Positions 35,839 through 44,914 are shown, numbered from the stretch's first letter. The stretch: 64,000 nt of DNA from CBDIDH01 sp965277595 (GCA_965277595.1 CBDIDH010000002.1:3720001-3784000), one strand, 5' to 3'. Notes: generated by a model not told the origin, from the sequence alone. Translations and numbers: made by a program.

Positions 35839-36710
35839 CGGCCCGAAGGGTGTCGATCATTCTGGGATCGGTCGTCGTGGCCTATCTGGCGACGGGGATC
35901 GTTGTCATTCCGCGCGACGAGGTCGGCGTGGTTCGACGGTTCGGCCAGACGCTTCAAGGGACCTGGCCGCCCGGCGCGCACTACGGATTGCCCTGGGGAA
36001 TCGATCGCGTGGACCGTCTCGATCTGGACCGCGAGCGATCCTTGACCGTCGGCAGTCTAACCGGCGAGTCTGAAGATTACTTGACGGGCGACCTGAACCT
36101 TGTCAGGGTTCGCGCCCGGGTGCATTATCGAGTCGCCTCGCCGGGAGATTTTCTCTTCGGATCGGCTTCGGCGGCAGACGCGCTGGCGGCGATCGCGGAG
36201 TCGTCGTTGACGCGAATCGTGGCGGCGCGGAGGGGGGATGAATTGCTCTCGGCGGGACGGATCGAGGCCGCCGATCGGATGCGGCGCGAGATTCAAGGCG
36301 TGGCCGAGTCGCAGGGTCTGGGCCTTTCGGTTCACGAGGTGCGTCTGGTTTCGGTTGCCCCGATCGAGGCCGTCGCCCCTGCCTTCGCCGAGGCGGGACG
36401 AGCGATCGCCGAGCGTCGGCAGGCGTTAAACCGGGCCGAATCGTATCGCGTCGAGACCCTGGCCGACGCCCGGAGCCGCGTCCGGGAAACGGTCAATCGC
36501 GCCTCGGGACGTGTCGAGGGACTCTTGCAAATGGCCCGGGGCGAGGCCGAACGGTTCGAGACATTGGCGCGTGAAGTCGCGAAGAACCCAGGGCCGTCTC
36601 GGCAAAAATTGTACCGCGACGCGATGGCCGAGATTCTGCCGAAATTCGAGCGGATTTACGTCGTCGCGCCGGGAGAAGACGTGGATCTCAACGTTCTGCC
36701 GCGACGTTGA
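35835..36710 (+). CDS. SPFH/band 7 protein, HflK-like
   Basis: The 291-aa protein starts at GTG 35835, overlapping the previous stop. It has an N-terminal membrane helix (VSIILGSVVVAYLATGIVVI) and an SPFH domain (IPRDEVGVVRRFGQTLQGTW, PPGAHYGLPWGIDRVDRLDL), then a helical stretch (RQALNRAESYRVETLADA) and a C-terminal HflK-like end (YRDAMAEILPKFERIYVVAP). It resembles the SPFH part of the fused gene upstream more than the HflC-like one. The order pseudo-ATPase/SPFH, HflC-like, HflK-like suggests a hetero-oligomeric membrane ring. Confidence 0.88.
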   Translation: MTARRVSIILGSVVVAYLATGIVVIPRDEVGVVRRFGQTLQGTWPPGAHYGLPWGIDRVDRLDLDRERSLTVGSLTGESEDYLTGDLNLVRVRARVHYRVASPGDFLFGSASAADALAAIAESSLTRIVAARRGDELLSAGRIEAADRMRREIQGVAESQGLGLSVHEVRLVSVAPIEAVAPAFAEAGRAIAERRQALNRAESYRVETLADARSRVRETVNRASGRVEGLLQMARGEAERFETLAREVAKNPGPSRQKLYRDAMAEILPKFERIYVVAPGEDVDLNVLPRR

Positions 36711-36723
36711 TTTTCCTTTGACT

Positions 36724-38391
36724 TCATCGAACATGACCGGCGGGAACGAGACGTTCGGACCGTTGCTTGCGACGTTGAGCGGTCAGGCCCGTGATGAAGA
36801 AACAGGACGCCGAGACAAGGCCGAAGATGATCGGGCCGAACCGGGGAAACCAGGCCATCGGGAAGATCGTCAGCAAGACGACGAGGGCCTGGATGTAGAA
36901 TGATCCCGAGAGAATGCCCCCCTTGATGAGCAGGTATGACCCGTTTGTCACCGCGAGCAAAGGGGCGAGGGTCAGGACGGGGAGGTCAAGGAGCCACTCG
37001 GCGAGAAAGAGCATGTTCAGGGCGATGATCCCCGCCGCCCAGATATGAACAAGCTGGCGCTCGACGAAGAGGATCGGTCCGCCGCGTCTTCGAAGGGTCC
37101 AGAAGATCCAGCACCAGCCGCCGAGCCCGGCCGTGAAGAGCATGACGTAAGGCCAGCGATCAGTCACGCCTCGCCAGACGAACCAGTTGGTCAGGCCGTA
37201 AAAGAAGATCAGGGCGCCGCTGTGCAACATCCAGAGAACGCCCCAGTTTTCTTGCACCGGGGCGTGATGCGTCTCGCGCAGCAGGCGGCTGAGAAGGTCG
37301 CGCAGGCTCGATGATCGGGCCGAAACCGGCTCGCCCGCGAGAAAGGCTTCAAGGTCATCGGCGAGTGCGCCCGCGTTGGGATAGCGAAACTCAGGGGCCT
37401 TTTGCAGGCACTTGAGGGCGATCATTTCGAGGTCGGCATCGGCCCTTGGGTTGAGAAGGCGGGGGGGAACCGGCTCCTGTTCGAGAACAAGCAGGAGCGT
37501 GTCAAAAGGGGAGGCGGCGAGGAAGGGGGGCCGACCGGTGATCGTCTGATAAAGGATCGCGCCGAGCGCGTAAACGTCGACGAGCGGTCCGACCGGGCCT
37601 CGGCCGGCGGCGGCCTGTTCGGGAGCCATGTAACTGGGCGTGCCAAGCACTGCGCCCGACTGCGTGAGGCTCTCAACGGCATCAACCCGCTTGGCCAGGC
37701 CGAAGTCACTGACGAGCGGTCGGTCGTCGTGATCGATCAAAATATTCGAGGGCTTCAGGTCGCGGTGCACGACGCCGTGGTCGTGGGCGTACTGGATCGC
37801 CCGGCAGACCGGCGCCAGCAGGCGCGCGGCATCGCGCGCGGGGAGCGGGCCATCGGCGAGGCGTCGCGCCAGGGTCGTGCCCTCGACGTAACGCATCAGG
37901 ATATACGGCTCGCCCGCGTGCGAATCGACGGCGTAAACGGCGACGACGTTGGGATGATCGAGCCGAGCGGCGGCCTCGGCCTCGACGCGAAACCGGGCGA
38001 CGTCTTGCGGCGTGGACGAGCTGCCGGCCCGCATGCGCTTGAGCGCGACGACCCGGCCGAGACCGATCTGGCGGGCGCGATGGACGATGCCCATGCCTCC
38101 GCGGCCGAGTTCTTCTAGCACGAGGCAATCGCCGACGACCTCGCCATCGAGGCGTTCGACGGGTTCGCCGGGCAGGTCGGGATCTTCGCCGTCGTCGCGG
38201 GCGAGTTCCTCGGCCATGAGCGCCGCGGCCCAGAGTTCGCGGAGTTCACTGGCGAGTTCGGGGGCGTCGCGCGCGACATGGTCGGGATCAAGTTCGCGGC
38301 CGGCGCGGTGGTTGATCGTGAGCGTGTCGAGAAACCGGGCGAGGCGGGAATCGTCGTCGATTTCCGGGGGGTGTGGATCGGAATGCGTCAT
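36724..38391 (-). CDS. membrane Ser/Thr protein kinase
   Basis: The 555-aa protein has a kinase domain at about 95-355: glycine loop ELGRGGMGIVHRA, VVALKRM, VVHRDLKPSNIL, LVSDFGLAK and TPSYMAPEQ, so all catalytic residues are kept. Five or six membrane helices follow in the last 180 residues (for example LIFFYGLTNWFVW and FIQ-like segments near the end), which is not the usual single helix. The start overlaps the stop of the ECF sigma gene (ATGA), the common planctomycete kinase/sigma pairing. The first 90 residues resemble the N-terminal region of ECF-linked planctomycete kinases. Confidence 0.92.
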   Translation of the reverse strand: MTHSDPHPPEIDDDSRLARFLDTLTINHRAGRELDPDHVARDAPELASELRELWAAALMAEELARDDGEDPDLPGEPVERLDGEVVGDCLVLEELGRGGMGIVHRARQIGLGRVVALKRMRAGSSSTPQDVARFRVEAEAAARLDHPNVVAVYAVDSHAGEPYILMRYVEGTTLARRLADGPLPARDAARLLAPVCRAIQYAHDHGVVHRDLKPSNILIDHDDRPLVSDFGLAKRVDAVESLTQSGAVLGTPSYMAPEQAAAGRGPVGPLVDVYALGAILYQTITGRPPFLAASPFDTLLLVLEQEPVPPRLLNPRADADLEMIALKCLQKAPEFRYPNAGALADDLEAFLAGEPVSARSSSLRDLLSRLLRETHHAPVQENWGVLWMLHSGALIFFYGLTNWFVWRGVTDRWPYVMLFTAGLGGWCWIFWTLRRRGGPILFVERQLVHIWAAGIIALNMLFLAEWLLDLPVLTLAPLLAVTNGSYLLIKGGILSGSFYIQALVVLLTIFPMAWFPRFGPIIFGLVSASCFFITGLTAQRRKQRSERLVPAGHVR

Positions 38392-39029
38392 GGCCGGAAG
38401 GTTCCCGATCGGGACGGGGTCTCCGCCAGAACGTCGCGGAGCTTGCGGAGAGCGCGGAGGTGTCGCATGCCGGCGGCCGGTTCGCTGAGGCCGAGAGCGT
38501 GCGCGGCCTCGCTGTTGGAAAGTTGCTCGAAATGGCGCAGGAGGACGATCTCGCGGTCGACCTCGTCGAGGCGGTCGAGCGCCGCGTGAAAGCGTAGCTG
38601 GATCTCGCGACGGATCGCGGCGGCGGCGGGGGTGAGTTCGGCATCGCGAAGCTGCGCGGCGAGGTCGAGCGATGAGCGGTCGGCGAATGCGGGATCGGCC
38701 GATTGTTCACGATCGAGACTGCGCGCCGCGGCGACGCGGTGGCGTCGGTGCTGGTCGATCATGTGATCGCGGGCGATCTGGCGGAGCCAGAGATGAAAGG
38801 GAATGACGGGATTGCGCAGGTAATCGGGCAGGCGTTGATTGGCCTTGAGCATGACCTCTTGAACCACGTCGCTGGCGTCGACCCTGCGCGCCAGGGCGTG
38901 GTCGAGCCGGAGGCCGATCATCTTTTTCAAGGGGTCTCTGTGCCTTCGCCAGAGCCGATCGACCGCCTCGGCCTCGTGCCGTTCGACGCCTTCCAGAAGT
39001 ACCTGCGTTTCCGCCGGGTCGGGCCACAT
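38388..39029 (-). CDS. ECF-type RNA polymerase sigma factor
   Basis: The 213-aa protein has sigma region 2 (RRVDASDVVQEVMLKANQRL, FHLWLRQIARDHMIDQHRRH) and region 4 (LDEVDREIVLLRHFEQLSNS, then EAAHALGLSEPAAGMRHLRA). It belongs to the extracytoplasmic-function group typical of planctomycetes. Translational coupling to the kinase gene implies that the kinase controls the sigma factor or reports to it; no anti-sigma gene is seen. The start ATG at 39029 lies downstream of a repeat-bearing intergenic region. Confidence 0.92.
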   Translation of the reverse strand: MWPDPAETQVLLEGVERHEAEAVDRLWRRHRDPLKKMIGLRLDHALARRVDASDVVQEVMLKANQRLPDYLRNPVIPFHLWLRQIARDHMIDQHRRHRVAAARSLDREQSADPAFADRSSLDLAAQLRDAELTPAAAAIRREIQLRFHAALDRLDEVDREIVLLRHFEQLSNSEAAHALGLSEPAAGMRHLRALRKLRDVLAETPSRSGTFRP

Positions 39030-39119
39030 CGTCGGGTCGTTGTCCTCTCGCTCCCTTGGAAAGGGCGCGCTTCAGTATAGCGGAGAAAGGCGTTCGCCGC
39101 CACGAGCGGAGGAACTCGC

Positions 39120-39236
39120 CAGATCGGCAAATTCATGGGGACCAAGGACCGATGACCGATGACCAAAAGGCGGAATTTCTCGGTCATCGGTTCATCGGTC
39201 CTTGGTCATCAAATCCCTCAACCTGGAAGATCGAGA
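39120..39236. repeat. TGACCGA-heptamer palindromic element, copy E
   Basis: The arms GACCAAGGACCGATGACCGA and CGGTCATCGGTTCATCGGTC surround AAAAGGCGGAATTTCT, identical in plan to copy C. The outer ends are diverged (AGATCGGCAAATTC on the left). A short AGATCG repeat occurs on both sides (39121 and 39228) but is too short to count as a duplication. Confidence 0.75.
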
Positions 39237-39338
39237 AAAAATCCTCCGATGGTCGTTAAGAATCGCCCCGAACGCTCGGTTTCAGAGGTGTGAACGGCGT
39301 GAATCCGGCTTGATGCAACAAAACGTAGGGAGGTTGTC

Positions 39339-39755
39339 ATGTTCCGGGCAGATTACGTGGTCGGCTCATATCTGGGTTATCTGGCGATCAGCATCGGTCT
39401 CACGGCATGGGTCGCGAGGACGCTCTCAAAAAATGGGCGGATCTTTCTCGTGGATTCGTTTCTGGGGAACGTGGAACTCGCCGATTCGGTGAATCACCTG
39501 CTGGTCGTCGGCTTTTACCTGATCAACGTCGGGTACATCTCGCTCGCCCTGAAATATGGCGAGAAACCGGTGGATCTGGCCGGGGCGATCGAGTCACTCA
39601 GCACGAAAGTCGGCCTGGTTTTGATCGTGCTCGGCCTGATGCACTTCTTCAACCTGTACATCTTCTCAAGGATGCGACGTCGCGGAATCCTCAAGGCGCG
39701 GAAGCCGCCGGTCTTGCCCGATGCCTGCTTCGTGCCGGGTGGGGCAAATGCCTGA
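39339..39755 (+). CDS. four-helix membrane protein of unknown function
   Basis: The ATG 39339 follows GGGAGG. The 138-aa protein has about three to four membrane helices (YLGYLAISIGLTAWVAR, HLLVVGFYLINVGYISLAL, VGLVLIVLGLMHFFNLYIF) and a basic, Pro-containing tail (RMRRRGILKARKPPVL). No catalytic motif is visible. It is 39 bases upstream of a DCC1-like gene, and the pair probably forms one transcript with the transporter gene after it. Confidence 0.7.
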   Translation: MFRADYVVGSYLGYLAISIGLTAWVARTLSKNGRIFLVDSFLGNVELADSVNHLLVVGFYLINVGYISLALKYGEKPVDLAGAIESLSTKVGLVLIVLGLMHFFNLYIFSRMRRRGILKARKPPVLPDACFVPGGANA

Positions 39756-39794
39756 CGGGTCCAGAGGTCCGCGAGAGTGAGAAGGAGGCAACGC

Positions 39795-40286
39795 ATGGAA
39801 ACGCTCTATTTTCTTTACGATGACTATTGCCCGCTGAGCCGCTGGCTCAAGGACTGGGCGAACGGACGTCGCGCCTTTGTCAACATGGTCTTCACGCGGG
39901 CCAATACGCCCGAGGCCGATCGGATCGCGCCGGGGATTTCGGGAGATTCGAAGGCCGTGGCCGACCTCGTCGCCGTCAGTGACCAGGGCGAGGTTTATCG
40001 GGGCGATTCGGCGTGGGTCATGGCCTTTTATGCCACGGAGGAATTCCGCGAGTGGTCGATTCGGATCGCGGAACCCAGCCTCAAACCGCTCGTGAAAAAA
40101 GCCTTCACCGCGCTCGCGCAACATCGAACCTGGGGCCGGAACTGGCTGACAATGACCGACCGCGAACTGCGCAACGAGCTTGATCCGATCAAGGTGCCCG
40201 AGTTCGTCATCCCGGCATCGGGTTTGCAAAAGGTTCACCAGATGGTCGCGGGACTGGAACCTCGCGAGACGAACCTGGGGCGATGA
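39795..40286 (+). CDS. DCC1-like (DUF393) protein with altered thiol motif
   Basis: The ATG 39795 has AAGGAGG seven bases upstream; the longer frame from 39777 includes that site. The 163-aa protein begins METLYFLYDDYCPLSRWLKD, matching the DCC1-like thiol-oxidoreductase start (YDxxCxxC), but the second Cys is Ser (CPLS). A later part, GEVYRGDSAWVMAFYATEEF, fits the family region that usually reads as a redox-fold strand. Without the resolving Cys, classical disulfide exchange is doubtful. The family is normally 120-150 aa. Confidence 0.6.
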   Translation: METLYFLYDDYCPLSRWLKDWANGRRAFVNMVFTRANTPEADRIAPGISGDSKAVADLVAVSDQGEVYRGDSAWVMAFYATEEFREWSIRIAEPSLKPLVKKAFTALAQHRTWGRNWLTMTDRELRNELDPIKVPEFVIPASGLQKVHQMVAGLEPRETNLGR

Positions 40287-40320
40287 GCGGCCCCCCACCC
40301 TTTGACGGGATGCCCCAAAC

Positions 40321-41565
40321 GTGGCCGACGTCTTGACGCATCGTGACGACACCGAGGACGTGAAGGAGATCTTCGAGGGGCAGTCGGTCACGCTCCGGGT
40401 GATCGCGATTTTCCTGCTGCTTGGGGCCTGCTGGGTTCTGGCGACGATCCTTGTGCCATTCGCCCTCGCCTTGCTGGCGGCGATCGCACTGGCGCCGCTG
40501 GCCGATCGCCTGGAACGGGGCGGATTTCCCCGCGCGCTCGCGGCGTTGACGTGCATGCTGAGCGTGGCGGGATTATTGACGGTGGCCGTGGGCCTGATCC
40601 TCTTTCAGACGGGGTCGATCGTCCAGGATTCGGATAAATACATCAAGGGATTCGGCACCAAGCTCGACGACCTAGTTCACTGGACGCGCAGTCAGAAGGC
40701 GGCGACGACGCTCGGTCTTTTGAACGAGAAGCCAGGCGCGGATGCGACTGCCGATTCACAGGGTAAGGGTGAGAGCCAGGATGATTCCACTTCCGAAAAG
40801 ACCGGGCAGGATGAACTGAGGAAGCCGAAATCAGACAGCCCGAAAGGACAAGGTGAGCGTCTCTTGCGCAGGGGCATGGCCATCGCGGGGGGTTGGCTCG
40901 TCACGGGTTTTGGCGGCCTGCTGGGGCTTTTTGGGGCGGCGGTGCTGTTCCTGGCGTACCTCTTTTACATGCTGGAAGGGCGCGGGCAGTGGGTCGAGAG
41001 TTTGTCGGCGGCGGGTCGACGGATTGGACTCAGGCCAGCGCCGGGGACCCTGGAACGCGTGCAAGATCAGGTGGTGAAGTATTTCGGCTGTCTATCGATG
41101 ATCGCGGTGGGATACGCGGTGGTGGTCTCGCTCTTGCTCTGGCTGCTGGGGGTGCCGCAACCGGTGCTCTGGGGGCTGCTGGCAGGGATCATGGAAGTGG
41201 TCCCGTACTTCGGCCCCTTGATCGCGGGGGTCTTGCCGACAGTCGTCTCGCTGAGCCTGGGAAGCTGGTGGCAGCCGGCCGGAGTCGTGGCGATGTTCCT
41301 GACCTTGCACCTGATCGAAGGCTATTTGATCGAGCCAAAGCTTTATGGAAAAGTGGTCCGGCTTGATCCGGTGACGATCCTTTTCGGCGCGATCTTCTTC
41401 GGGGCGGTCTGGGGACCGGGGGGCCTGGCGATCGCCACGCCGATGATGATCGTCTTGCGCGGCCTGATCATGATCACGCCCGACACCCCCGCGCTCGATG
41501 CCCTGGCGGGGGTTCGCCAGGAAAAAGCCGAGGCTCAGAAGTCGTCGGCGGGGGCCATTCGTTGA
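40321..41565 (+). CDS. AI-2E-family transporter
   Basis: The 414-aa protein starts at GTG 40321 and has two membrane helices at the start (VIAIFLLLGACWVLATILVP, FALALLAAIALAPLADRL), a soluble middle with a charged, low-complexity insert (about residues 145-175), and the family C-terminal block: PQPVLWGLLAGIMEVVPYFG, then IEGYLIEPKLYGKVVRLDPV and FFGAVWGPGGLAIATPMMIV. AI-2E proteins are exporters or antiporters (quorum-signal or Na+/H+); substrate cannot be assigned. The charged insert is unusual. Confidence 0.9.
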   Translation: MADVLTHRDDTEDVKEIFEGQSVTLRVIAIFLLLGACWVLATILVPFALALLAAIALAPLADRLERGGFPRALAALTCMLSVAGLLTVAVGLILFQTGSIVQDSDKYIKGFGTKLDDLVHWTRSQKAATTLGLLNEKPGADATADSQGKGESQDDSTSEKTGQDELRKPKSDSPKGQGERLLRRGMAIAGGWLVTGFGGLLGLFGAAVLFLAYLFYMLEGRGQWVESLSAAGRRIGLRPAPGTLERVQDQVVKYFGCLSMIAVGYAVVVSLLLWLLGVPQPVLWGLLAGIMEVVPYFGPLIAGVLPTVVSLSLGSWWQPAGVVAMFLTLHLIEGYLIEPKLYGKVVRLDPVTILFGAIFFGAVWGPGGLAIATPMMIVLRGLIMITPDTPALDALAGVRQEKAEAQKSSAGAIR

Positions 41566-41568
41566 GTG

Positions 41569-43056
41569 TCAACGCCAGGTCGTTGGCGGCGGGAATTGAG
41601 GGTCGGGGAGCTTGAGGACTTTTCGGGCGAGCCAGCCGGCGGGGAGGTCGGGCTGAACGAGAAAGGCGGGGCGGCCGAGGTCTTGCAAAACGCCTTCGGC
41701 GGCGAGATAGCCCGATCGAACGGCCCCTTCCATCGTGGCGGGCCAGTCGGTCGCGGTCCAGTCGCCCGAGAGAAAAAGGCCCTCGATCGGCGTCCGCTGC
41801 AAGGGGCGGTGGGCATCGACTCCAGGGCGAACCGCGAACGTCGCGCCGTGCTCGGTGACGACCCACCAGCGCAGGAGCTTCGCCTCGCCGACGATTGGCC
41901 AGATGGCTTTTAGCTCGGCGAGGGCGGCGTCGCGGATCGCCTCCTTATCGCGATCGAGCAGGCCATACGCGGCGCTGATGACGAGTTGAAGGTACTGGCC
42001 GTCGGGGGCATCGCCGGGGCGTCGCCCTTGAATCGCGGTATGGTTGAAAACCCACTGGATCTCCTTGCCGATCGTGACCAGATGATCAAACGGGCAGACC
42101 GGGCGATCAAACCAGAGGTGAATTCCGGTGATCGGCGACGCGGAGAGCGCATTCAGGCCGCCGAGCATGGGAATGCGGTCGATCAGGCCGTCGGGCAAGG
42201 TTGAGGCGATCCGGTCAAAGGGAAGGGCGAGAATCACGAAGTCGGCCGGAACAATCTCACCGGCGCGGAGGATGACGCCGGTGGTTGAGCCCTCGTCGTC
42301 GGTGGCGAGAGACCGAACGCCGGTTGTCAGGCGGACGGTCACGCCGCGCTGGGAGAGCCAGTCTTCGAGGCGTCGGCCGTAAAGGTCGCCGAGGGGGACG
42401 ACCGGGATTTCCATTCGATAACCGTCGCGGTTCCGCAAGAAGCCGTCGACGAAGACCTTGCGGGCGTGGCCGACGTCCATCTGCTCAAGGCGCTCGTTGA
42501 GCGCGGAGACGAGAACGGGAGCCCAGTAGCGTTCGAGCGTCCGGGGGGTCTGGCCGTGGCGAAAGAGCCAGCTTGAGAAGGCTTCGCCGGCAATGGCGGA
42601 GCGATCGGTGACGAGTCGGGAGAGGCCAAAGGCGACTCGGGCCTTTTCGGTCCAGGTCAGGTATTTCGCACGCAGGAAGCTGCCGGAAAGATGCAAGGGA
42701 GCGGGCAGCCAGCCGGCGCGGAGTCGGGAGAGACGCCCTTCGGGATCGAGAAAGACGACCTCGGGGTCGCCGCGGAAGAGGTCGGAAAGGCCGACGCGTC
42801 GGCAGAAGTCGGCGAGATTCGTGCAGCAAGACATGCTGACGTGCTGGCAGTTGTCAACGAGCTCGCCGGTCACGGGGTCGTTGAACGAGCTGGCCCGACC
42901 GCCGAGCCGGGGGCGGCTTTCGAGCAGGGTGATCTGAAGACCGCGATCGACGAGCGCCGAGGCGGCCGAGAGACCGGCGAGACCGCCGCCGCAGATGACA
43001 ACCCGAGGGGCGGGGGGCTTATCGTGGTGGTGATGGTGCGGGTTCGTCCGGGTCAT
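41569..43056 (-). CDS. hpnE: hydroxysqualene dehydroxylase HpnE
   Basis: The 495-aa FAD-dependent amine-oxidase-like protein has the dinucleotide motif VVICGGGLAGLSAASALVDR near its start and the carotenoid-oxidoreductase-like SFNDPVTGELVDNCQHV. It lies downstream of hpnD and hpnC with 4-base overlaps. HpnE reduces hydroxysqualene to squalene in bacteria that use the three-enzyme route. A His-rich run (NPHHHHHDKP) precedes the FAD site. Order and overlap make the assignment strong. Confidence 0.9.
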   Translation of the reverse strand: MTRTNPHHHHHDKPPAPRVVICGGGLAGLSAASALVDRGLQITLLESRPRLGGRASSFNDPVTGELVDNCQHVSMSCCTNLADFCRRVGLSDLFRGDPEVVFLDPEGRLSRLRAGWLPAPLHLSGSFLRAKYLTWTEKARVAFGLSRLVTDRSAIAGEAFSSWLFRHGQTPRTLERYWAPVLVSALNERLEQMDVGHARKVFVDGFLRNRDGYRMEIPVVPLGDLYGRRLEDWLSQRGVTVRLTTGVRSLATDDEGSTTGVILRAGEIVPADFVILALPFDRIASTLPDGLIDRIPMLGGLNALSASPITGIHLWFDRPVCPFDHLVTIGKEIQWVFNHTAIQGRRPGDAPDGQYLQLVISAAYGLLDRDKEAIRDAALAELKAIWPIVGEAKLLRWWVVTEHGATFAVRPGVDAHRPLQRTPIEGLFLSGDWTATDWPATMEGAVRSGYLAAEGVLQDLGRPAFLVQPDLPAGWLARKVLKLPDPQFPPPTTWR

Positions 43057-43955
43057 CGGGGCGGCGGAGCCTCCACCCCGGTCGAGTCGAACGGGGCGAA
43101 CCGACCGGCATAGGCGCGGGCGACGATCGCCGCTTTGCGCCAGCGGGCGACCGAGATACGCCCGGCCAGGACGTTGTAATCGCGGCGGATGATCTCGTCG
43201 AGAAGGGCTCGATAAATCCCGACGATCGCCAGAAGAACGGGTCGGCCGATCGGATCAACCAGGTGAACGAGGGGCCGGGCGCGTTCGTAATAACGCGAGG
43301 CGCGGTCGGCTTCGAAGGCGAGGAGGTCGCGGAGCGGCGGATTCAAAGTCGGGGCGGTCAGGTCGTCGGCCGAGACGCCGAAGCGGGCCATCGTGTCGCG
43401 GGCGAGGTAGATCCGGCCGTTGCGGGCGTCCTCGCGGACGTCGCGGATGATGTTCGTGAGCTGAAGGGCGAGGCCGCAATCCTCGGCGAGGCGTTCGGCC
43501 AGACCTCCTTCGGAGCGAAATCCCCAGATCGGCAGGCAACAGAGCCCGACCGCCGAGGCGACCCGGTAACAGTAGCCGCGAAGCTCCTCGAAGGTCTCGA
43601 AATCGTGAGGTTCGACGTCCATCTCGACGCCGTCGATCACCTCGGCGAGGTGTTGCTGGGGGATGCCGTGACGCTGGACCGCGTCGGCCAGCGCCGGCCA
43701 GCCGGGCCAGGCGGCGGACTGGCCGAGCAGAGCCTGGTCGAGGTCGTGACGCCAGGCGCTCAATGCGGCGCGTTTGGAGGCGATCGAGGCGGGTTCGTCG
43801 GCGATGTCGTCGGTCTCTCGCATGAAGGCGTAAAGGGTACACATCGACCGACGTCGATCGGCCGGAAGGAGCAGGAAGCTCGGGTAGAAGTTCCGGGCCT
43901 CGCGCCGGGCGACTGTTGCGCAGTGGTGGTAACTGGCCTGGATCGCGGGAGTCAT
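43053..43955 (-). CDS. hpnD: presqualene diphosphate synthase HpnD
   Basis: The 300-aa squalene/phytoene synthase-fold protein has two Asp-rich motifs, MRETDDIADEPAS and NIIRDVREDARNGRIYLARD, which bind the magnesium-diphosphate of farnesyl diphosphate. It starts within the end of hpnC (ATGA) and overlaps hpnE. HpnD makes presqualene diphosphate from two farnesyl diphosphates. Whether it feeds hopanoids or other squalene products cannot be said: no squalene-hopene cyclase is in the window. Confidence 0.9.
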   Translation of the reverse strand: MTPAIQASYHHCATVARREARNFYPSFLLLPADRRRSMCTLYAFMRETDDIADEPASIASKRAALSAWRHDLDQALLGQSAAWPGWPALADAVQRHGIPQQHLAEVIDGVEMDVEPHDFETFEELRGYCYRVASAVGLCCLPIWGFRSEGGLAERLAEDCGLALQLTNIIRDVREDARNGRIYLARDTMARFGVSADDLTAPTLNPPLRDLLAFEADRASRYYERARPLVHLVDPIGRPVLLAIVGIYRALLDEIIRRDYNVLAGRISVARWRKAAIVARAYAGRFAPFDSTGVEAPPPR

Positions 43956-44914
43956 CGGTTCGACAACTCCCGTTCGGCCGGTCTCGCGACCTTGGAACGA
44001 GACCCGAAACCGGTCGGCCTTCGAAGGAAGGCCCGAGCCAGAAGGCGAAGCTTGGTGACCTTGCCAAGCTTTGGTCGCCGGCTCAAAACGTCATAACCCC
44101 GCGCGGCGATCTGATCGAGAATGGCGAGACCGCCGCGCGAGAAAAGATCAACGTCGACGGCCAGGGCCTCGGGCATCTTCGGAATCAGTGCCCGGCCTTC
44201 GAGAAGCAAGGCGCGGGCGCGATCGACCTCGAAGTGCAAAAGGTTGGCGAAGGCGGGGGTAAAGCGGAGCGCGCGGAGGTCGGATTCGGGATAGTGGAAG
44301 CGGTCGCGGTCATCGCGAGGAAGATAGATCCGGCCAATGGCGAGGTCGCGGGCGACGTCTTGCCAGAAGTTGGCGAGTTGCAGGCCGGTGCAGGTCAGGT
44401 CGGACAGTCGGGCGTTCTCGGCGTTGAAGACGCGGCCGAGGTAAAGGACGAGATGGCCGACGGGGTTCGCCGATCGGGAACAATAATCAAGCAAGTGCGG
44501 ATACGTGGTGTACTCGGTCACGTCCTGGTCTTGCTCGAACGCGGAGATGAGGGCGAGAAAGGGATCGATCGGGATCGAGAATTCGGCGATCGTCGGGGCG
44601 AGGGCGATCATCACGGGATGCCGGGCCTGCCCCTGGAAAAGCTCAAAGACCTGCCCGCGCCACCAGTCGAGCAAGAGGCGTGATCGGTCGCGGTCGCCGA
44701 CCTCGTCGCCGAGGTCGTCGGACCATCGGCTGAAGGCGTAAAGGCTTTGAAAGGCGGGGCGAAGCGGCTTCGGGGTCAGCCAGGTGACGACGCTGAAGTT
44801 CTCGTAATGCGAGGCCGTGAGGCGGGCGCAGTAGGCGCGGGCGGCCTCGGGCGTTACCTGATATTCGGCGTCCGGCCCGTAACGGCGGAGGTCGTCGAGG
44901 AACGAGGACGGCAT
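43952..44914 (-). CDS. hpnC: hydroxysqualene synthase HpnC
   Basis: The ATG at 44914 gives 320 aa; the frame extends upstream only through the intergenic repeat, so the longer version is rejected. The trans-isoprenyl synthase motifs are FSRWSDDLGDEVGDRD and LANFWQDVARDLAIGRIYLP. HpnC converts presqualene diphosphate to hydroxysqualene. With hpnD and hpnE it forms a complete squalene operon, transcribed away from the repeat copy F. Confidence 0.9.
   Translation of the reverse strand: MPSSFLDDLRRYGPDAEYQVTPEAARAYCARLTASHYENFSVVTWLTPKPLRPAFQSLYAFSRWSDDLGDEVGDRDRSRLLLDWWRGQVFELFQGQARHPVMIALAPTIAEFSIPIDPFLALISAFEQDQDVTEYTTYPHLLDYCSRSANPVGHLVLYLGRVFNAENARLSDLTCTGLQLANFWQDVARDLAIGRIYLPRDDRDRFHYPESDLRALRFTPAFANLLHFEVDRARALLLEGRALIPKMPEALAVDVDLFSRGGLAILDQIAARGYDVLSRRPKLGKVTKLRLLARAFLRRPTGFGSRSKVARPAERELSNR

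Noticed and set aside
36726..38391. Plus-strand frames inside the kinase gene (for example 37402-38118)
   Set aside because: They are shadows of the kinase, which shows all catalytic motifs on the minus strand.
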